From NCBI RefSeq assembly GCF_000506985.1, contig NZ_KI650980.1, positions 248,001-312,000 on the forward strand: a stretch of 64,000 nt of DNA, in the 5' to 3' direction. Both the position numbers and the translations under genes were made by a program. Source of the stretch: Advenella kashmirensis W13003 (GTDB taxonomy: Bacteria > Pseudomonadota > Gammaproteobacteria > Burkholderiales > Burkholderiaceae_B). Below, one piece after another: positions 37,398 through 45,969 of this stretch. A model generated the notes under the pieces. It did no database searches. It had not been told where the DNA came from and worked only from the letters and a program-made list of their open reading frames with translations. Every line of letters begins with the position of its first letter. Positions within the stretch are counted from its first letter, which is position 1.

Positions 37398-37406
37398 GAT
37401 TAATCC

Positions 37407-38690
37407 TTACCCGAGCGTTTCAACGAGCATGGCGCCACCCTGGCCGCCGCCGATGCAAATGGCTGCCATGCCGCGCTTCAGATTGCGTGCGCGCAGGGCC
37501 TGCAGCAGATGCAGGACAATGCGTGCGCCTGACGCGCCGACAGGATGCCCCAGGGCAATGGCGCCGCCGTCGACATTGAGTTTGTCCTGGTCCAGTGTCC
37601 CCAGGGCCGGCAGGCCGAAATGCGCCTGGCAGTATTGTTCGCTTTCGAACGCCCGGATGCATCCTAACACTTGAGCGGCAAACGCTTCATTGATCTCCCA
37701 CAAGTCCAGGTCATTCAGACCCAGATTGTGACGTTGCAGAATGGGCACGCTTGCATGTACCGGACCCAGACCCATCTGTGCAGGATCCAGTGCGGCCCAT
37801 TGTGCGTCCAGGATGCGTCCGATGGGCTGCAGATTCCATTTGGCGACAGCCTCTTCAGATGCTAGCAGCAGTGCTGCTGCACCATCGGTTACTTGCGAAC
37901 TGTTGCCTGCGGTCACATTGCCGCTGGGTTTGTCGAATACCGGCTTGAGTTTGCCCAATTTGTCTACGGTAGAGTCGCGACGAATGCCGTCGTCTTCGGT
38001 ATAGGCGTTGCCTTTGGCGTCGATAATCGCGGTGATTTCGTCAAACGCGTGACGGTTCTGTCCGGCGATGGCGCGCTCGTGACTGCGTACACTGAACGCA
38101 TCCATTTCCTTGCGGGTGATGCCAAATTCCCAGGCCAGATTTTCAGCGGTCTGACCCATGGAAATACCAATGACGGGGTCCGTCAGTCCTTTGAGCAGAC
38201 CAATGACCGGTGCCAGGTTGCTGAGTTTGAACTGGCGCAACAGTGCGAGTTTTTGCCCGGTCGATTTCGCGCCATTCCATTTGGCGAGCCAGTTAACCAT
38301 GCCATCGGAAAAGAGCAGGGGCGCGCGTGAGAGGGCGTCGGTACCGCAAGCCAGTACCAGATCGGAGCGACCGGTCTGGATATTGACGCAGGCAGAATCC
38401 AGTGCCTGCATGCCTGAAGCGCAGTTGCGCATGACTGTCCAGGCCGGCACCTTGTTGCCCGTGCCCACGCGCAGGCCGACGACACGGCCGATATTGGTTT
38501 CATCCGGTGTGGGTGCGGCGCAGCCGACAATGACTTCAGACAGCGCAGTGGCTTCGACCGGCTGGCGCAGCAACATGGCGCGCGCGGCCTGTACCGCCAG
38601 ATCGCCCGCGGAAAAAGCGCCAGGGCCGCCGCGTACTTTCAGAAAGGGGGTTCTGGCGCCATCGACGACATAAACAGGTTTGAATGTCAT
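37407..38690 (-). CDS. Acetyl-CoA C-acyltransferase (FadI/FadA-type thiolase)
   Basis: Cleaves 3-ketoacyl-CoA with CoA to release acetyl-CoA, the last step of beta-oxidation. 427 residues. The acylated Cys is in MRNCASGMQALDSA, the catalytic His in GHPVGASGARI, and the second Cys in AICIGGGQGGA. Beta subunit for the neighbouring alpha subunit. It is two bases after the fadE stop, so translation is likely coupled. Confidence 0.93.
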   Translation of the reverse strand: MTFKPVYVVDGARTPFLKVRGGPGAFSAGDLAVQAARAMLLRQPVEATALSEVIVGCAAPTPDETNIGRVVGLRVGTGNKVPAWTVMRNCASGMQALDSACVNIQTGRSDLVLACGTDALSRAPLLFSDGMVNWLAKWNGAKSTGQKLALLRQFKLSNLAPVIGLLKGLTDPVIGISMGQTAENLAWEFGITRKEMDAFSVRSHERAIAGQNRHAFDEITAIIDAKGNAYTEDDGIRRDSTVDKLGKLKPVFDKPSGNVTAGNSSQVTDGAAALLLASEEAVAKWNLQPIGRILDAQWAALDPAQMGLGPVHASVPILQRHNLGLNDLDLWEINEAFAAQVLGCIRAFESEQYCQAHFGLPALGTLDQDKLNVDGGAIALGHPVGASGARIVLHLLQALRARNLKRGMAAICIGGGQGGAMLVETLG

Positions 38691-38692
38691 GT

Positions 38693-41014
38693 TCAGGATT
38701 CCTTGGTTGGGTTGGACGCTGAAGGCTCAGACGAATAGGGGGTTTTGGCGATGCCCAGATCAAACGGAAAATCATCGACATGAATGACTTTGTCACGCAG
38801 GCGATCGCGTTCGCGCAACAAGGCATATTCTTCGTCGCTGATCTGATCCAGTTGATGGGCCAGATCGGAAACGTCGCGTACATTGCCTGCCGGACGTCCG
38901 TCAAACACACCACGTTTTTCGGCGTCGCGAATCTTGGCGTCAATCGGTTCGGCGCGCAAGGTGGCGGCCAGTGCCTTTTCAATGACGCCGACCGGATCAT
39001 CTTCGCTGTCAGGCAGATAACAATTGGCGGTCAGCCGGTCACGTGCGGCACCCGGTTGCATTAGTTGTTCGCAAATGGCACGGTCAAGGCGATCTTTGGG
39101 GCGTTTGAAGACGCGGCCCCAGGGGAACACAATCAACCTCAGAGCCGCGCCGATCCAGCGGTTTGGAAAGTTGCGATAGACATTGAGCAGGGCGGTTTGC
39201 GCTTTTTCAAGTGCATCCTGCACGGCCCAGTGAACAAAGGCTGCGTCGTCGGACTGGCAACCCTGGTCTTCAAAGTGCTTGAGTGTGGCCGACGCCAGGT
39301 AGAGCAAAGACAGGACGTCGCCCAATCGAGCAGAGATTTTCTCTCTTTTTTTCAGGCTGCCGCCCAGCACCAGCATGGACACGTCTGCGCTTAGCGCGAG
39401 TGCGGATGACAGGCGGGTAATCTGGCCGTAATAGGGGCGCATCTGGCTCGAATGCCCGGCCTTGATACCCAGGATGCCTGAACCAAACAGACCGCTCACC
39501 AGCGAGCGGAACCCGTTGCTGACGGCAAACCCGATATGGCCGAACAGTGCTTCATCGAATTTGTCGAGTGCGACCTTCTGGTCGTGTTCCTGCACGGCGG
39601 ACATCTCGCGCAGGACATAAGGGTGGCAGCGAATCGCGCCCTGACCGAAGATAATCAGACTGCGCGTCAGGATATTGGCGCCTTCGACGGTAATGCCCAC
39701 CGGAATCTGCTGGTAGGCCCGACCCAGGAAATTGGACGGACCCAGGCAGATGCCTTTGCCGCCGATAATATCCATGCCATCGTTGACCACAACGCGGGCC
39801 CGTTCGGTTACATGGTACTTGGCAATCGACGACACCACCGATGGTTTTTCACCCAGATCCACCGCACCTGCTGTCATGACACGCACAGCATTGGTCATAT
39901 AAGTGTAGGCGCCCATGCGGGCCAGCACTTCTTCGATGCCTTCGAATTTGCCGATGGACAAATTGAACTGCTTGCGAATACGCGAGTAGGCGCCGACAGC
40001 GCGCACGGTCATTTGCGACATGCCGACATTGGAAGAGGGCAGCGAGATTGAGCGACCTGCCGCCAGACATTCCATCAGCATGCGCCAGCCGTGGCCGGCC
40101 ATTTTGGGGCCGCCGATAATGAAATCGAGCGGCATGAAGACGTCCGTGCCCTGGGTAGGGCCGTTCATGAACATGGCGTTCAGGGGGAAATGCCGGCGAC
40201 CAATTTGTACACCGGGATGGTCGTGTGGCACCAGCGCGCAGGTAATGCCGATATCTTTTTTGTCGCCGAGCAGACCGTCCGGATCGAACAGGCGAAACGC
40301 CAGGCCCAGTAATGTGCAGACCGGCGCCAGTGTGATATATCGCTTGTTCCAGGATACCTTCATGCCCAGAACCTGTTCACCATTCCATTCACCCATGCAG
40401 ACAACGCCGCTATCAGGAATGGCGGCGGCATCCGAACCGGCCCATGGGCTGGTCAGCGCAAAGGCGGGGATGTCTTCTCCCCGGGCCAGCCGGGGCAGAT
40501 AGTGGTCTTTTTGCGCTTCGGTACCGTAGTGGACCAGCAGCTCGCCCGGGCCGAGTGAGTTGGGCACCATGACCGAGACGGCCAGCGCGGAATTGCGGGT
40601 GGACAGCCGGGTCATGACTTCGGAGTGGGCAAACGCCGAGAAACCCAGGCCGCCGTATTGTTTTGGAATGATCATGCCCAGGAACCGCCTGGACTTGATG
40701 TAATCCCAGGCCTGGGCAGGCAGGTCAAAATCTTCGGTCGTGATTTTCCAGTCATCGACCAGTGAGCACGCATGTGCCACTTCGTTGTCCATGAAGGCCT
40801 GTTCTTCAGGTGTCAGGGTGGGTTTGGGAAACTGCTGCCACATGGCCCAGTCGGGTTTCCCGCTGAAAAGTTGCGCGTCCCACCAGACAGTGCCCGCCTC
40901 AATGGCATCTTTTTCAGTGTCCGACATGGCCGGCAACACCTTTCTGAATTTGGCCAGTAAAGGTTGGCTGATACGACGTTTGCGAAACGCTTTAATGTGT
41001 TGGGAGAGGGGCAC
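38693..41014 (-). CDS. fadE: Acyl-CoA dehydrogenase FadE
   Basis: FAD enzyme for the first step of beta-oxidation, feeding electrons to ETF. 773 residues of the long FadE type: PNSLGPGELLVHYGT, ALTSPWAGSDAAAIPD, SWNKRYITLAP, GGPKMAGHGWRMLMECLAAGR and the catalytic Glu in ITVEGANILTRS. Compared with E. coli FadE (814 residues), the N-terminal hydrophobic membrane anchor of about 60 residues is missing; homology begins at about FRKVLPAMSDTEKDAIEAGT. The start overlaps the regulator gene's end by 23 bases. Confidence 0.94.
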   Translation of the reverse strand: MPLSQHIKAFRKRRISQPLLAKFRKVLPAMSDTEKDAIEAGTVWWDAQLFSGKPDWAMWQQFPKPTLTPEEQAFMDNEVAHACSLVDDWKITTEDFDLPAQAWDYIKSRRFLGMIIPKQYGGLGFSAFAHSEVMTRLSTRNSALAVSVMVPNSLGPGELLVHYGTEAQKDHYLPRLARGEDIPAFALTSPWAGSDAAAIPDSGVVCMGEWNGEQVLGMKVSWNKRYITLAPVCTLLGLAFRLFDPDGLLGDKKDIGITCALVPHDHPGVQIGRRHFPLNAMFMNGPTQGTDVFMPLDFIIGGPKMAGHGWRMLMECLAAGRSISLPSSNVGMSQMTVRAVGAYSRIRKQFNLSIGKFEGIEEVLARMGAYTYMTNAVRVMTAGAVDLGEKPSVVSSIAKYHVTERARVVVNDGMDIIGGKGICLGPSNFLGRAYQQIPVGITVEGANILTRSLIIFGQGAIRCHPYVLREMSAVQEHDQKVALDKFDEALFGHIGFAVSNGFRSLVSGLFGSGILGIKAGHSSQMRPYYGQITRLSSALALSADVSMLVLGGSLKKREKISARLGDVLSLLYLASATLKHFEDQGCQSDDAAFVHWAVQDALEKAQTALLNVYRNFPNRWIGAALRLIVFPWGRVFKRPKDRLDRAICEQLMQPGAARDRLTANCYLPDSEDDPVGVIEKALAATLRAEPIDAKIRDAEKRGVFDGRPAGNVRDVSDLAHQLDQISDEEYALLRERDRLRDKVIHVDDFPFDLGIAKTPYSSEPSASNPTKES

Positions 41015-41657
41015 GAAGTCCTCCTAGTAGGAAACTCATTAATCGGGGCAGGAGCAATTCGTCATAGACGTTTTCGTCGACGATGGGGGAGGTCACATTG
41101 GGTAGAACGCCCTGCAAAATATTGATGCCGGCAATCGCGTAGGATGTGGCGCCAAGCATGAAATGAAACCGCCAGATGATTTCCGCCTCGGGCACGTCGG
41201 GCATGGCACGGACAAAGGCTGCTTTGTAGCGGGAGACCACTTCAATATATTCCTGGGCAAACAGGGTCTTGATGAACGTTGACGGGTCGGTCATGGTGCG
41301 CTCGAGCAGGCGCATGAAAATATTGGCATCATGGTCCGGGTCAGACGCGTGTCGCAGCAGTGTGCCAAAGAAAGCATCAACCAGTTGCGAAGGTTTGACC
41401 GGGTTGGGATGCGCGCTTTTTTCCAGCTCGTCGAGCAGGCGGATACGTTCCCGGTTGATCCACTCCAGGCGACGTTTGAGAACGGCACGAACCAGTTCTT
41501 CCTTGCTGCCGAAGTGATAGTTGATGGATGCCAGATTGACGCTGGCGGCTGTTGTGATCTGACGCAGTGAGGTCGCATCGTACCCGGTCTTCACAAACAG
41601 GGTTTCAGCAGCGTTCAGGATGGATCTGCGGGTAACTTCACTGCGATTGGTGGCCAT
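40992..41657 (-). CDS. TetR family regulator of fatty-acid degradation (PsrA/FadR-like)
   Basis: A 221-residue TetR repressor. The helix-turn-helix is in RRSILNAAETLFVKTGYDATSLRQIT, followed by ASVNLASINYHFGSKEELV, close to the PsrA group whose ligands are long-chain fatty acids or acyl-CoAs. It is the first gene of the regulator-fadE-thiolase-fadB unit, so it probably represses its own operon. The start MATNRSEV (41657) is preferred over an ATG four codons upstream. A palindrome lies just upstream. Confidence 0.87.
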   Translation of the reverse strand: MATNRSEVTRRSILNAAETLFVKTGYDATSLRQITTAASVNLASINYHFGSKEELVRAVLKRRLEWINRERIRLLDELEKSAHPNPVKPSQLVDAFFGTLLRHASDPDHDANIFMRLLERTMTDPSTFIKTLFAQEYIEVVSRYKAAFVRAMPDVPEAEIIWRFHFMLGATSYAIAGINILQGVLPNVTSPIVDENVYDELLLPRLMSFLLGGLRAPLPTH

Positions 41658-41672
41658 AATCAAACACACGAT

Positions 41673-41688
41673 TTAAACAAGTGTTTTA
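41673..41688. promoter_or_regulatory. Candidate TetR operator
   Basis: AAAC-AAGT-GTTT at 41675-41686 is a perfect inverted repeat (AAAC/GTTT) extended by TT and TAA on the sides, 16 bases before the regulator gene. It resembles published PsrA sites (GAAAC or CAAAC half-sites facing GTTTG/C). Binding is inferred. Confidence 0.45.
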
Positions 41689-41898
41689 ATTTTATGGCGG
41701 CTTGCGAAAAATAACTATTCAGGAATAACCCTAGCACGTACACGATAGCGACAGATTTAACCAGAGTGCCATATAGAGTAGAGTAAGCGCCCGACTGCAC
41801 GGTAAAGCGCACCGTGCTACCAAGGGGCTGGTCGCTTGTGATCGATTCAACGGTCGTTTCAATCAGATAGTCATAAATATATGAAAATATTTATTGCT

Positions 41899-41917
41899 AA
41901 TAATAATGATTCTTATT
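41899..41917. promoter_or_regulatory. Candidate Fur box upstream of the DUF2325 gene
   Basis: AATAATAATGATTCTTATT resembles the Fur consensus (repeats of GATAAT/ATTATC), inside a very AT-rich stretch 30-50 bases before the start. Predicts iron control of the following gene. Confidence 0.45.
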
Positions 41918-41948
41918 TATAATCAATCCAGTTTCTTTGGAGATGACT

Positions 41949-42293
41949 ATGATTGGAAATATGAGTGCAGTAGTGGTTGGCGCCGATCGTCTGGGCAATA
42001 TCCCGGTGCTTTTAAAAGATCATAATATTGAAATCAAACAGCATATCAGCGGGCGGGATCCGTCCCATCAGAAGAAAACCTATCAGCTTCCGACCGGAAC
42101 GCAAATGGTGATTCTGCTGACCGACTTCCTGGGGCACAATGTGATGAAATCGTTCCGGTCAGCCGCACAGAAAGCGGGCGTGCCTGTCGTGGCTTGTCGA
42201 CGCTCGCTCTGCAGCATGGAGCAGGCGCTGACGCAATCGGGTTTCCGTTGCGCCGATTGTCCGCAGCGCAAGACAGCTGGCAAGCGTGGCTGA
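41949..42293 (+). CDS. DUF2325 domain-containing protein
   Basis: A 114-residue protein of unknown function. DUF2325 features: AVVVGADRLGNIP near the N-terminus, VILLTDFLGHNVMKSFRSAA in the middle, then GVPVVACRRSLCSMEQAL. Cys residues at the end (CRRSLCSM, CADCPQRK) could bind a metal. ATG 41949 is selected because TTGGAG at 41937-41942 is correctly spaced. The Fur-like box upstream suggests a link with iron, as does the Cys content; both are inference. Confidence 0.8.
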   Translation: MIGNMSAVVVGADRLGNIPVLLKDHNIEIKQHISGRDPSHQKKTYQLPTGTQMVILLTDFLGHNVMKSFRSAAQKAGVPVVACRRSLCSMEQALTQSGFRCADCPQRKTAGKRG

Positions 42294-42401
42294 TCATTTG
42301 CCCGGCTGCTGTCCCGGTTTTGGGGCAGCAGGGTGCGCAGGCAGGCAGATAGGCGCCCAGGTGGTCAGATAGACAGTGTCGTCAGACTGCTTGCGCAAAA
42401 T

Positions 42402-42445
42402 AAAACAGACCGGATATTCCTCGTTAAGAATATCCGGTCTGTTTT
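42402..42445. terminator. Strong bidirectional terminator
   Basis: An 18-base perfect stem (AAAACAGACCGGATATTC with its complement) around an 8-base loop, with A's on the left and TTTT at the right. It serves the DUF2325 gene and the convergent NlpC/P60 gene. A second hairpin (42306-42331, CTGCTGTCCC/GGGGCAGCAG) without T's lies just after the DUF2325 stop. Confidence 0.9.
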
Positions 42446-42494
42446 GTCTGATGCGCAGGCGCGGTTGCCTGGGCAGACTTACACTGATCTGCGA

Positions 42495-43187
42495 TCAGCG
42501 TGAAGCGACGCGTTGCCCTTCAAGCCGGCGCGCGCCATTGTAGCGTTTGTTCCAGTACACATTGTCCATTTTGTCGACACGTACGACAGAACCCGTACGT
42601 GGCGAATGAACAAATTTGTTTTCACCTACATAGATACCAACGTGGGAATAGCGTTTTCCGCGGGTATTGAAAAAGACCAGATCGCCAGGCTTGAGTTCAT
42701 CGCGGCTGACCGACTCGCCAATCTGGGCCATCGAAGCTGCGACGCGCGGCAGATTCACACCCATATATTTGCTGGCGGTATAGTAGATCAAACCGGAGCA
42801 GTCAAAGCCGCCTTTCGGGGTAGTTCCACCATAGCGATAACGCACGCCCAGATAGTTGAGTGCGGCTTCAGCCAGTTCGCTGGATGCGGATACGGGTGAA
42901 TCAATGGCGGCATCCTTGTTATTGCGGCGCAATTTGGCCTGTGCAATTAAGTCGCCGATCGGGTCTGAAATGCGGGGATCCCATTCTGATACAGGTTTTT
43001 CAGTCGCTGCATCGACCACGCCATTCTGGGTGATGATGAGTTTCTGGGTTTGTTCCTGATCAAAATCGTCGGCGAAAGCGACGTGGGAGAAAGTTAAACT
43101 GCTGAGGGAGATACTGAGGAGGGCAAGCAACGACCGTCGAAAACGGGAACGCAAATTGCCTGGACTGACAGGGTTTTGTGGGGGCAT
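42495..43187 (-). CDS. NlpC/P60 family peptidoglycan endopeptidase
   Basis: A 230-residue exported cysteine peptidase that cuts peptide cross-links or stems in peptidoglycan. The signal peptide is in residues 15-39 (cut after HVAFA). The NlpC/P60 domain holds Cys in GFDCSGLIYY, His in SHVGIYVG and a second polar partner in KFVHSPR. Similar to the E. coli Spr/MepS group. Transcribed away from acsA, ending at the strong terminator. Confidence 0.92.
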   Translation of the reverse strand: MPPQNPVSPGNLRSRFRRSLLALLSISLSSLTFSHVAFADDFDQEQTQKLIITQNGVVDAATEKPVSEWDPRISDPIGDLIAQAKLRRNNKDAAIDSPVSASSELAEAALNYLGVRYRYGGTTPKGGFDCSGLIYYTASKYMGVNLPRVAASMAQIGESVSRDELKPGDLVFFNTRGKRYSHVGIYVGENKFVHSPRTGSVVRVDKMDNVYWNKRYNGARRLEGQRVASR

Positions 43188-43683
43188 AGTCGTTACATAT
43201 CGTTAAAAGTAGGGTGTCCGAACTAGCTTTTCCAAAAGCTGAGCAAATTCTACATAAAAATCAAGGCAGTCACAACCGTTTTCTAAAGATTTTCTAGGCG
43301 AAAATCAAGAAAAATTCACTTTCTGATCAAAAAACGAGCGATTTGAGAAGATGGTTCGATATTGACTCGATGTTGCTGGTTTTTGCCTGTTAGTTAAATT
43401 CATTTGCAGGAACTTCTTTGATTGTGACGTTTCAATATTCTGTCAGCTCAAGGCTGTGTTAAATGTAAAAATAAAATTCAATTGTGATATTTTGGTAGGA
43501 ATGGCACACTTCACGTCGATCCCCCATGAAATGTTCTCTTGAACGGCATCGGATGCGATCGGTTATTCTGAATGCGTTTCACCGTCATGAGGCATCGTCT
43601 GTCAATATTTTTAGCATGCCCATCTGATCTGCCGCAAAATTAAATCGCATGAAATAGGCTACAGTGTACCGGGGAATGAGAAA

Positions 43684-43758
43684 ACAACCTGAATAAGCGA
43701 GGTTGCTCATGGGCTGGTTAGAACCAGGGGTCTGCCCGGGCAGTCGGTCTAAGGTTGT
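43684..43758 (+). promoter_or_regulatory. Structured acsA leader with competing stems
   Basis: CAACCT (43685-43690) pairs with AGGTTG (43700-43705) in a local hairpin that covers the GAGG ribosome-binding site of the leader ORF. The same segment, as ACAACCT, can instead pair with AGGTTGT at 43752-43758. Two more small stems, CTGGT/ACCAG (43714-43727) and the palindrome CTGCCCGGGCAG (43732-43743), lie between. The competing pairs are seen; a regulatory switch is inferred. Confidence 0.4.
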
Positions 43759-43780
43759 TGCTGATTTCTATTTAATTTAA
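43709..43780 (+). CDS. Possible 23-residue leader peptide before acsA
   Basis: ATG 43709 to TAA 43780 encodes MGWLEPGVCPGSRSK and eight further residues. GAGG at 43699-43702 is well placed (6 bases) before the ATG. There is no run of one amino acid as in classic attenuators. Its support is the good ribosome-binding site and its overlap with the competing stems; it may be chance. Confidence 0.3.
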   Translation: MGWLEPGVCPGSRSKVVADFYLI

Positions 43781-43879
43781 TCTCGGATACTATATAGAGA
43801 TATCGGCGACGCGACACCTGGCGCGATCCGGCCTGAACGAATTATCTGCTTTTATTTTTTATTCAAGGAGACTGCTTTT

Positions 43880-45859
43880 ATGTCCACTTCAATCGAGTCC
43901 GTACTCGTCGAGAATCGCGTATTTCCACCTAATGAAGAATTCGTACGGAATGCGGTGATACCGGGTATGGACGCCTATAAAGCGCTCTATAAAGAAGCTG
44001 AAGATGACTTCGAAGGGTTCTGGCGGCGTCAGGCAAACGAGCATTTGCGCTGGACCCGTCCATTTACGCAAGTGCTGGATTCCTCGGGTGCGCCTTTCTA
44101 TAAATGGTTTGCAGATGGTGAGCTCAATGTCTCATACAACTGCCTGGATAAGCACGTCGAAGAAGGACGGGGAGATCAGACGGCAATTATTTTCGAGGCA
44201 GATGACGGGGCAGTGACACCGGTCACCTATAAAGCGCTACTGGGGCGGGTGTGCCGCTTTGCCAATGGCCTGAAGGCGGCAGGATATAAAAAAGGCGACA
44301 CCGCCATCATCTACCTGCCCATGTCTATCGAAGCCGTGGTTGCCATGCAGGCCTGCGCGCGTCTGGGTATCATTCATTCGGTTGTGTTCGGAGGTTTTTC
44401 GGCCAAGAGCCTGCATGAACGGATCGTGGATGTCGGCGCCTCTGTCGTGATTACGGCCGATGGTCAGTATCGTGGCGGCAAGGCGCTGCCCCTGAAGCCT
44501 GCCGTTGATGAAGCGCTGTCGCAGAGCAATACCGAGAAAGTGCGTTCGGTGATTGTGTATCGTCGCACGGGTGGCGATACACATTGGGTGGACGGGCGCG
44601 ATATCTGGTGGGAAGATTTTGAACAGGGTCAGTCTGATGAGTGCGAGCCGGTAGTCATGAATTCGGAAGACCCGTTATTCATTTTGTATACGTCCGGCTC
44701 GACGGGCAAGCCCAAAGGCGTGCAGCATTCCTCTGCAGGTTATTTGCTGTGGGCCATGCTGACGGTCAAATGGACGTTTGACCAGAAGCCCGGCGATGTG
44801 TTCTGGTGTACCGCCGATGTAGGCTGGATCACCGGGCATACCTATGTGGCCTATGGTCCGCTGGCCGCCGGCCTGACGCAAGTGGTCTTCGAAGGTGTTC
44901 CTACTTATCCGAATGCGGGCCGCTTCTGGGACATGATCGGGCGCCACAAGGTCACCACATTCTACACGGCGCCAACGGCGATTCGTTCGCTCATCAAGGC
45001 GTCCGACGCCGATGCCAAAGTGCATCCCGATAGCTTCGATTTGTCCAGCCTGCGTATTATCGGCTCGGTCGGCGAACCCATCAATCCGGAAGCGTGGGTC
45101 TGGTATTACAAGAATGTGGGCAAGGAACGCTGTCCCATTGTCGATACCTGGTGGCAAACGGAAACCGGTGGTCAGATGATTACTCCGCTGCCTGGTGCTA
45201 CCCCCCTGAAGCCCGGTTCATGCACCTTGCCGCTGCCTGGCATTTTTGCGGCCATCGTTGATGAAACCGGCGAAGATGTGCCCAATGGCAAGGGCGGCTT
45301 TCTGGTTATCAAAAAACCATGGCCGGCCATGATACGTAATGTTTGGGGCGATTCCGAGCGCTATAAAAACAGCTACTTCCCGGCGGAATATCGGGGTTAT
45401 TATCTGGCCGGTGATGGTGCGCAACGCGATAATGACGGCTACTTCTGGATTATGGGGCGTATCGATGATGTGCTGAATGTATCGGGACATCGCCTGGGTA
45501 CCATGGAAGTGGAGTCAGCACTCGTTTCACATGAACTGGTTGCAGAAGCGGCCGTGGTCGGCCGTCCCGATGCCACGACCGGCGAAGCGGTGGTGGCCTT
45601 TGTCGTACTCAAGCGTGACCGCCCGCACGGTGACGAGGCCAAAGAAATAGCCAAGCAATTGCGTGACTGGGTTGCAAAGGAAATCGGCCCGATTGCCAAG
45701 CCCAAGGATATTCGTTTTGGCGACAATCTGCCCAAGACGCGTTCGGGCAAAATCATGCGTCGCCTGTTACGAGTGGTTGCCAAAGGCGAAGAGGTCACGC
45801 AAGATGTCTCAACGCTTGAAAATCCGGCCATACTGGAGCAGTTGACCGAGTCTGTCTGA
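43880..45859 (+). CDS. acsA: Acetyl-CoA synthetase
   Basis: Activates acetate to acetyl-CoA through acetyl-AMP. A 659-residue ANL enzyme of normal Acs length. Motifs: [20 protein letters not shown] (P-loop), [27 protein letters not shown], and [14 protein letters not shown] with the Lys that is the usual acetylation control site. Preceded by AAGGAGA. Its long structured leader suggests post-transcriptional or carbon-source control. Ends at a strong terminator. Confidence 0.97.
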   Translation: MSTSIESVLVENRVFPPNEEFVRNAVIPGMDAYKALYKEAEDDFEGFWRRQANEHLRWTRPFTQVLDSSGAPFYKWFADGELNVSYNCLDKHVEEGRGDQTAIIFEADDGAVTPVTYKALLGRVCRFANGLKAAGYKKGDTAIIYLPMSIEAVVAMQACARLGIIHSVVFGGFSAKSLHERIVDVGASVVITADGQYRGGKALPLKPAVDEALSQSNTEKVRSVIVYRRTGGDTHWVDGRDIWWEDFEQGQSDECEPVVMNSEDPLFILYTSGSTGKPKGVQHSSAGYLLWAMLTVKWTFDQKPGDVFWCTADVGWITGHTYVAYGPLAAGLTQVVFEGVPTYPNAGRFWDMIGRHKVTTFYTAPTAIRSLIKASDADAKVHPDSFDLSSLRIIGSVGEPINPEAWVWYYKNVGKERCPIVDTWWQTETGGQMITPLPGATPLKPGSCTLPLPGIFAAIVDETGEDVPNGKGGFLVIKKPWPAMIRNVWGDSERYKNSYFPAEYRGYYLAGDGAQRDNDGYFWIMGRIDDVLNVSGHRLGTMEVESALVSHELVAEAAVVGRPDATTGEAVVAFVVLKRDRPHGDEAKEIAKQLRDWVAKEIGPIAKPKDIRFGDNLPKTRSGKIMRRLLRVVAKGEEVTQDVSTLENPAILEQLTESV

Positions 45860-45874
45860 TCAGACTGCGCCAGC

Positions 45875-45916
45875 AAAAAGCGGCTGCACTCCCGAAGGAG
45901 GCAGCCGCTTTTTTTT
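45875..45916 (+). terminator. Rho-independent terminator after acsA
   Basis: AAAAGCGGCTGC pairs with GCAGCCGCTTTT (12 bases), with an inner CTCC-CGAA-GGAG stem, and ends in eight T's. Confidence 0.92.
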
Positions 45917-45969
45917 AGCCGGGCTGTGCTGAATGATTTGTCAGCACAGTCGGCCAGGCAGATCAGCGA

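Larger units (their letters stand above)
43188..43879. other. 692-base non-coding region between the NlpC/P60 gene and acsA
   Basis: AT-rich, with no long open frame. It contains divergent promoter space, and close to acsA a structured segment (43684-43758) with a possible 23-codon leader ORF, described separately. TACTATATAGAG around 43788 could be a -10 region for a shorter acsA transcript. No tRNA or repeat was recognised. Confidence 0.6.

Noticed and set aside
43500-43530. Possible sigma-54 promoter (TGGCAC) upstream of acsA
   Set aside because: TGGCAC is present near 43502 but there is no TTGC element at the right spacing.
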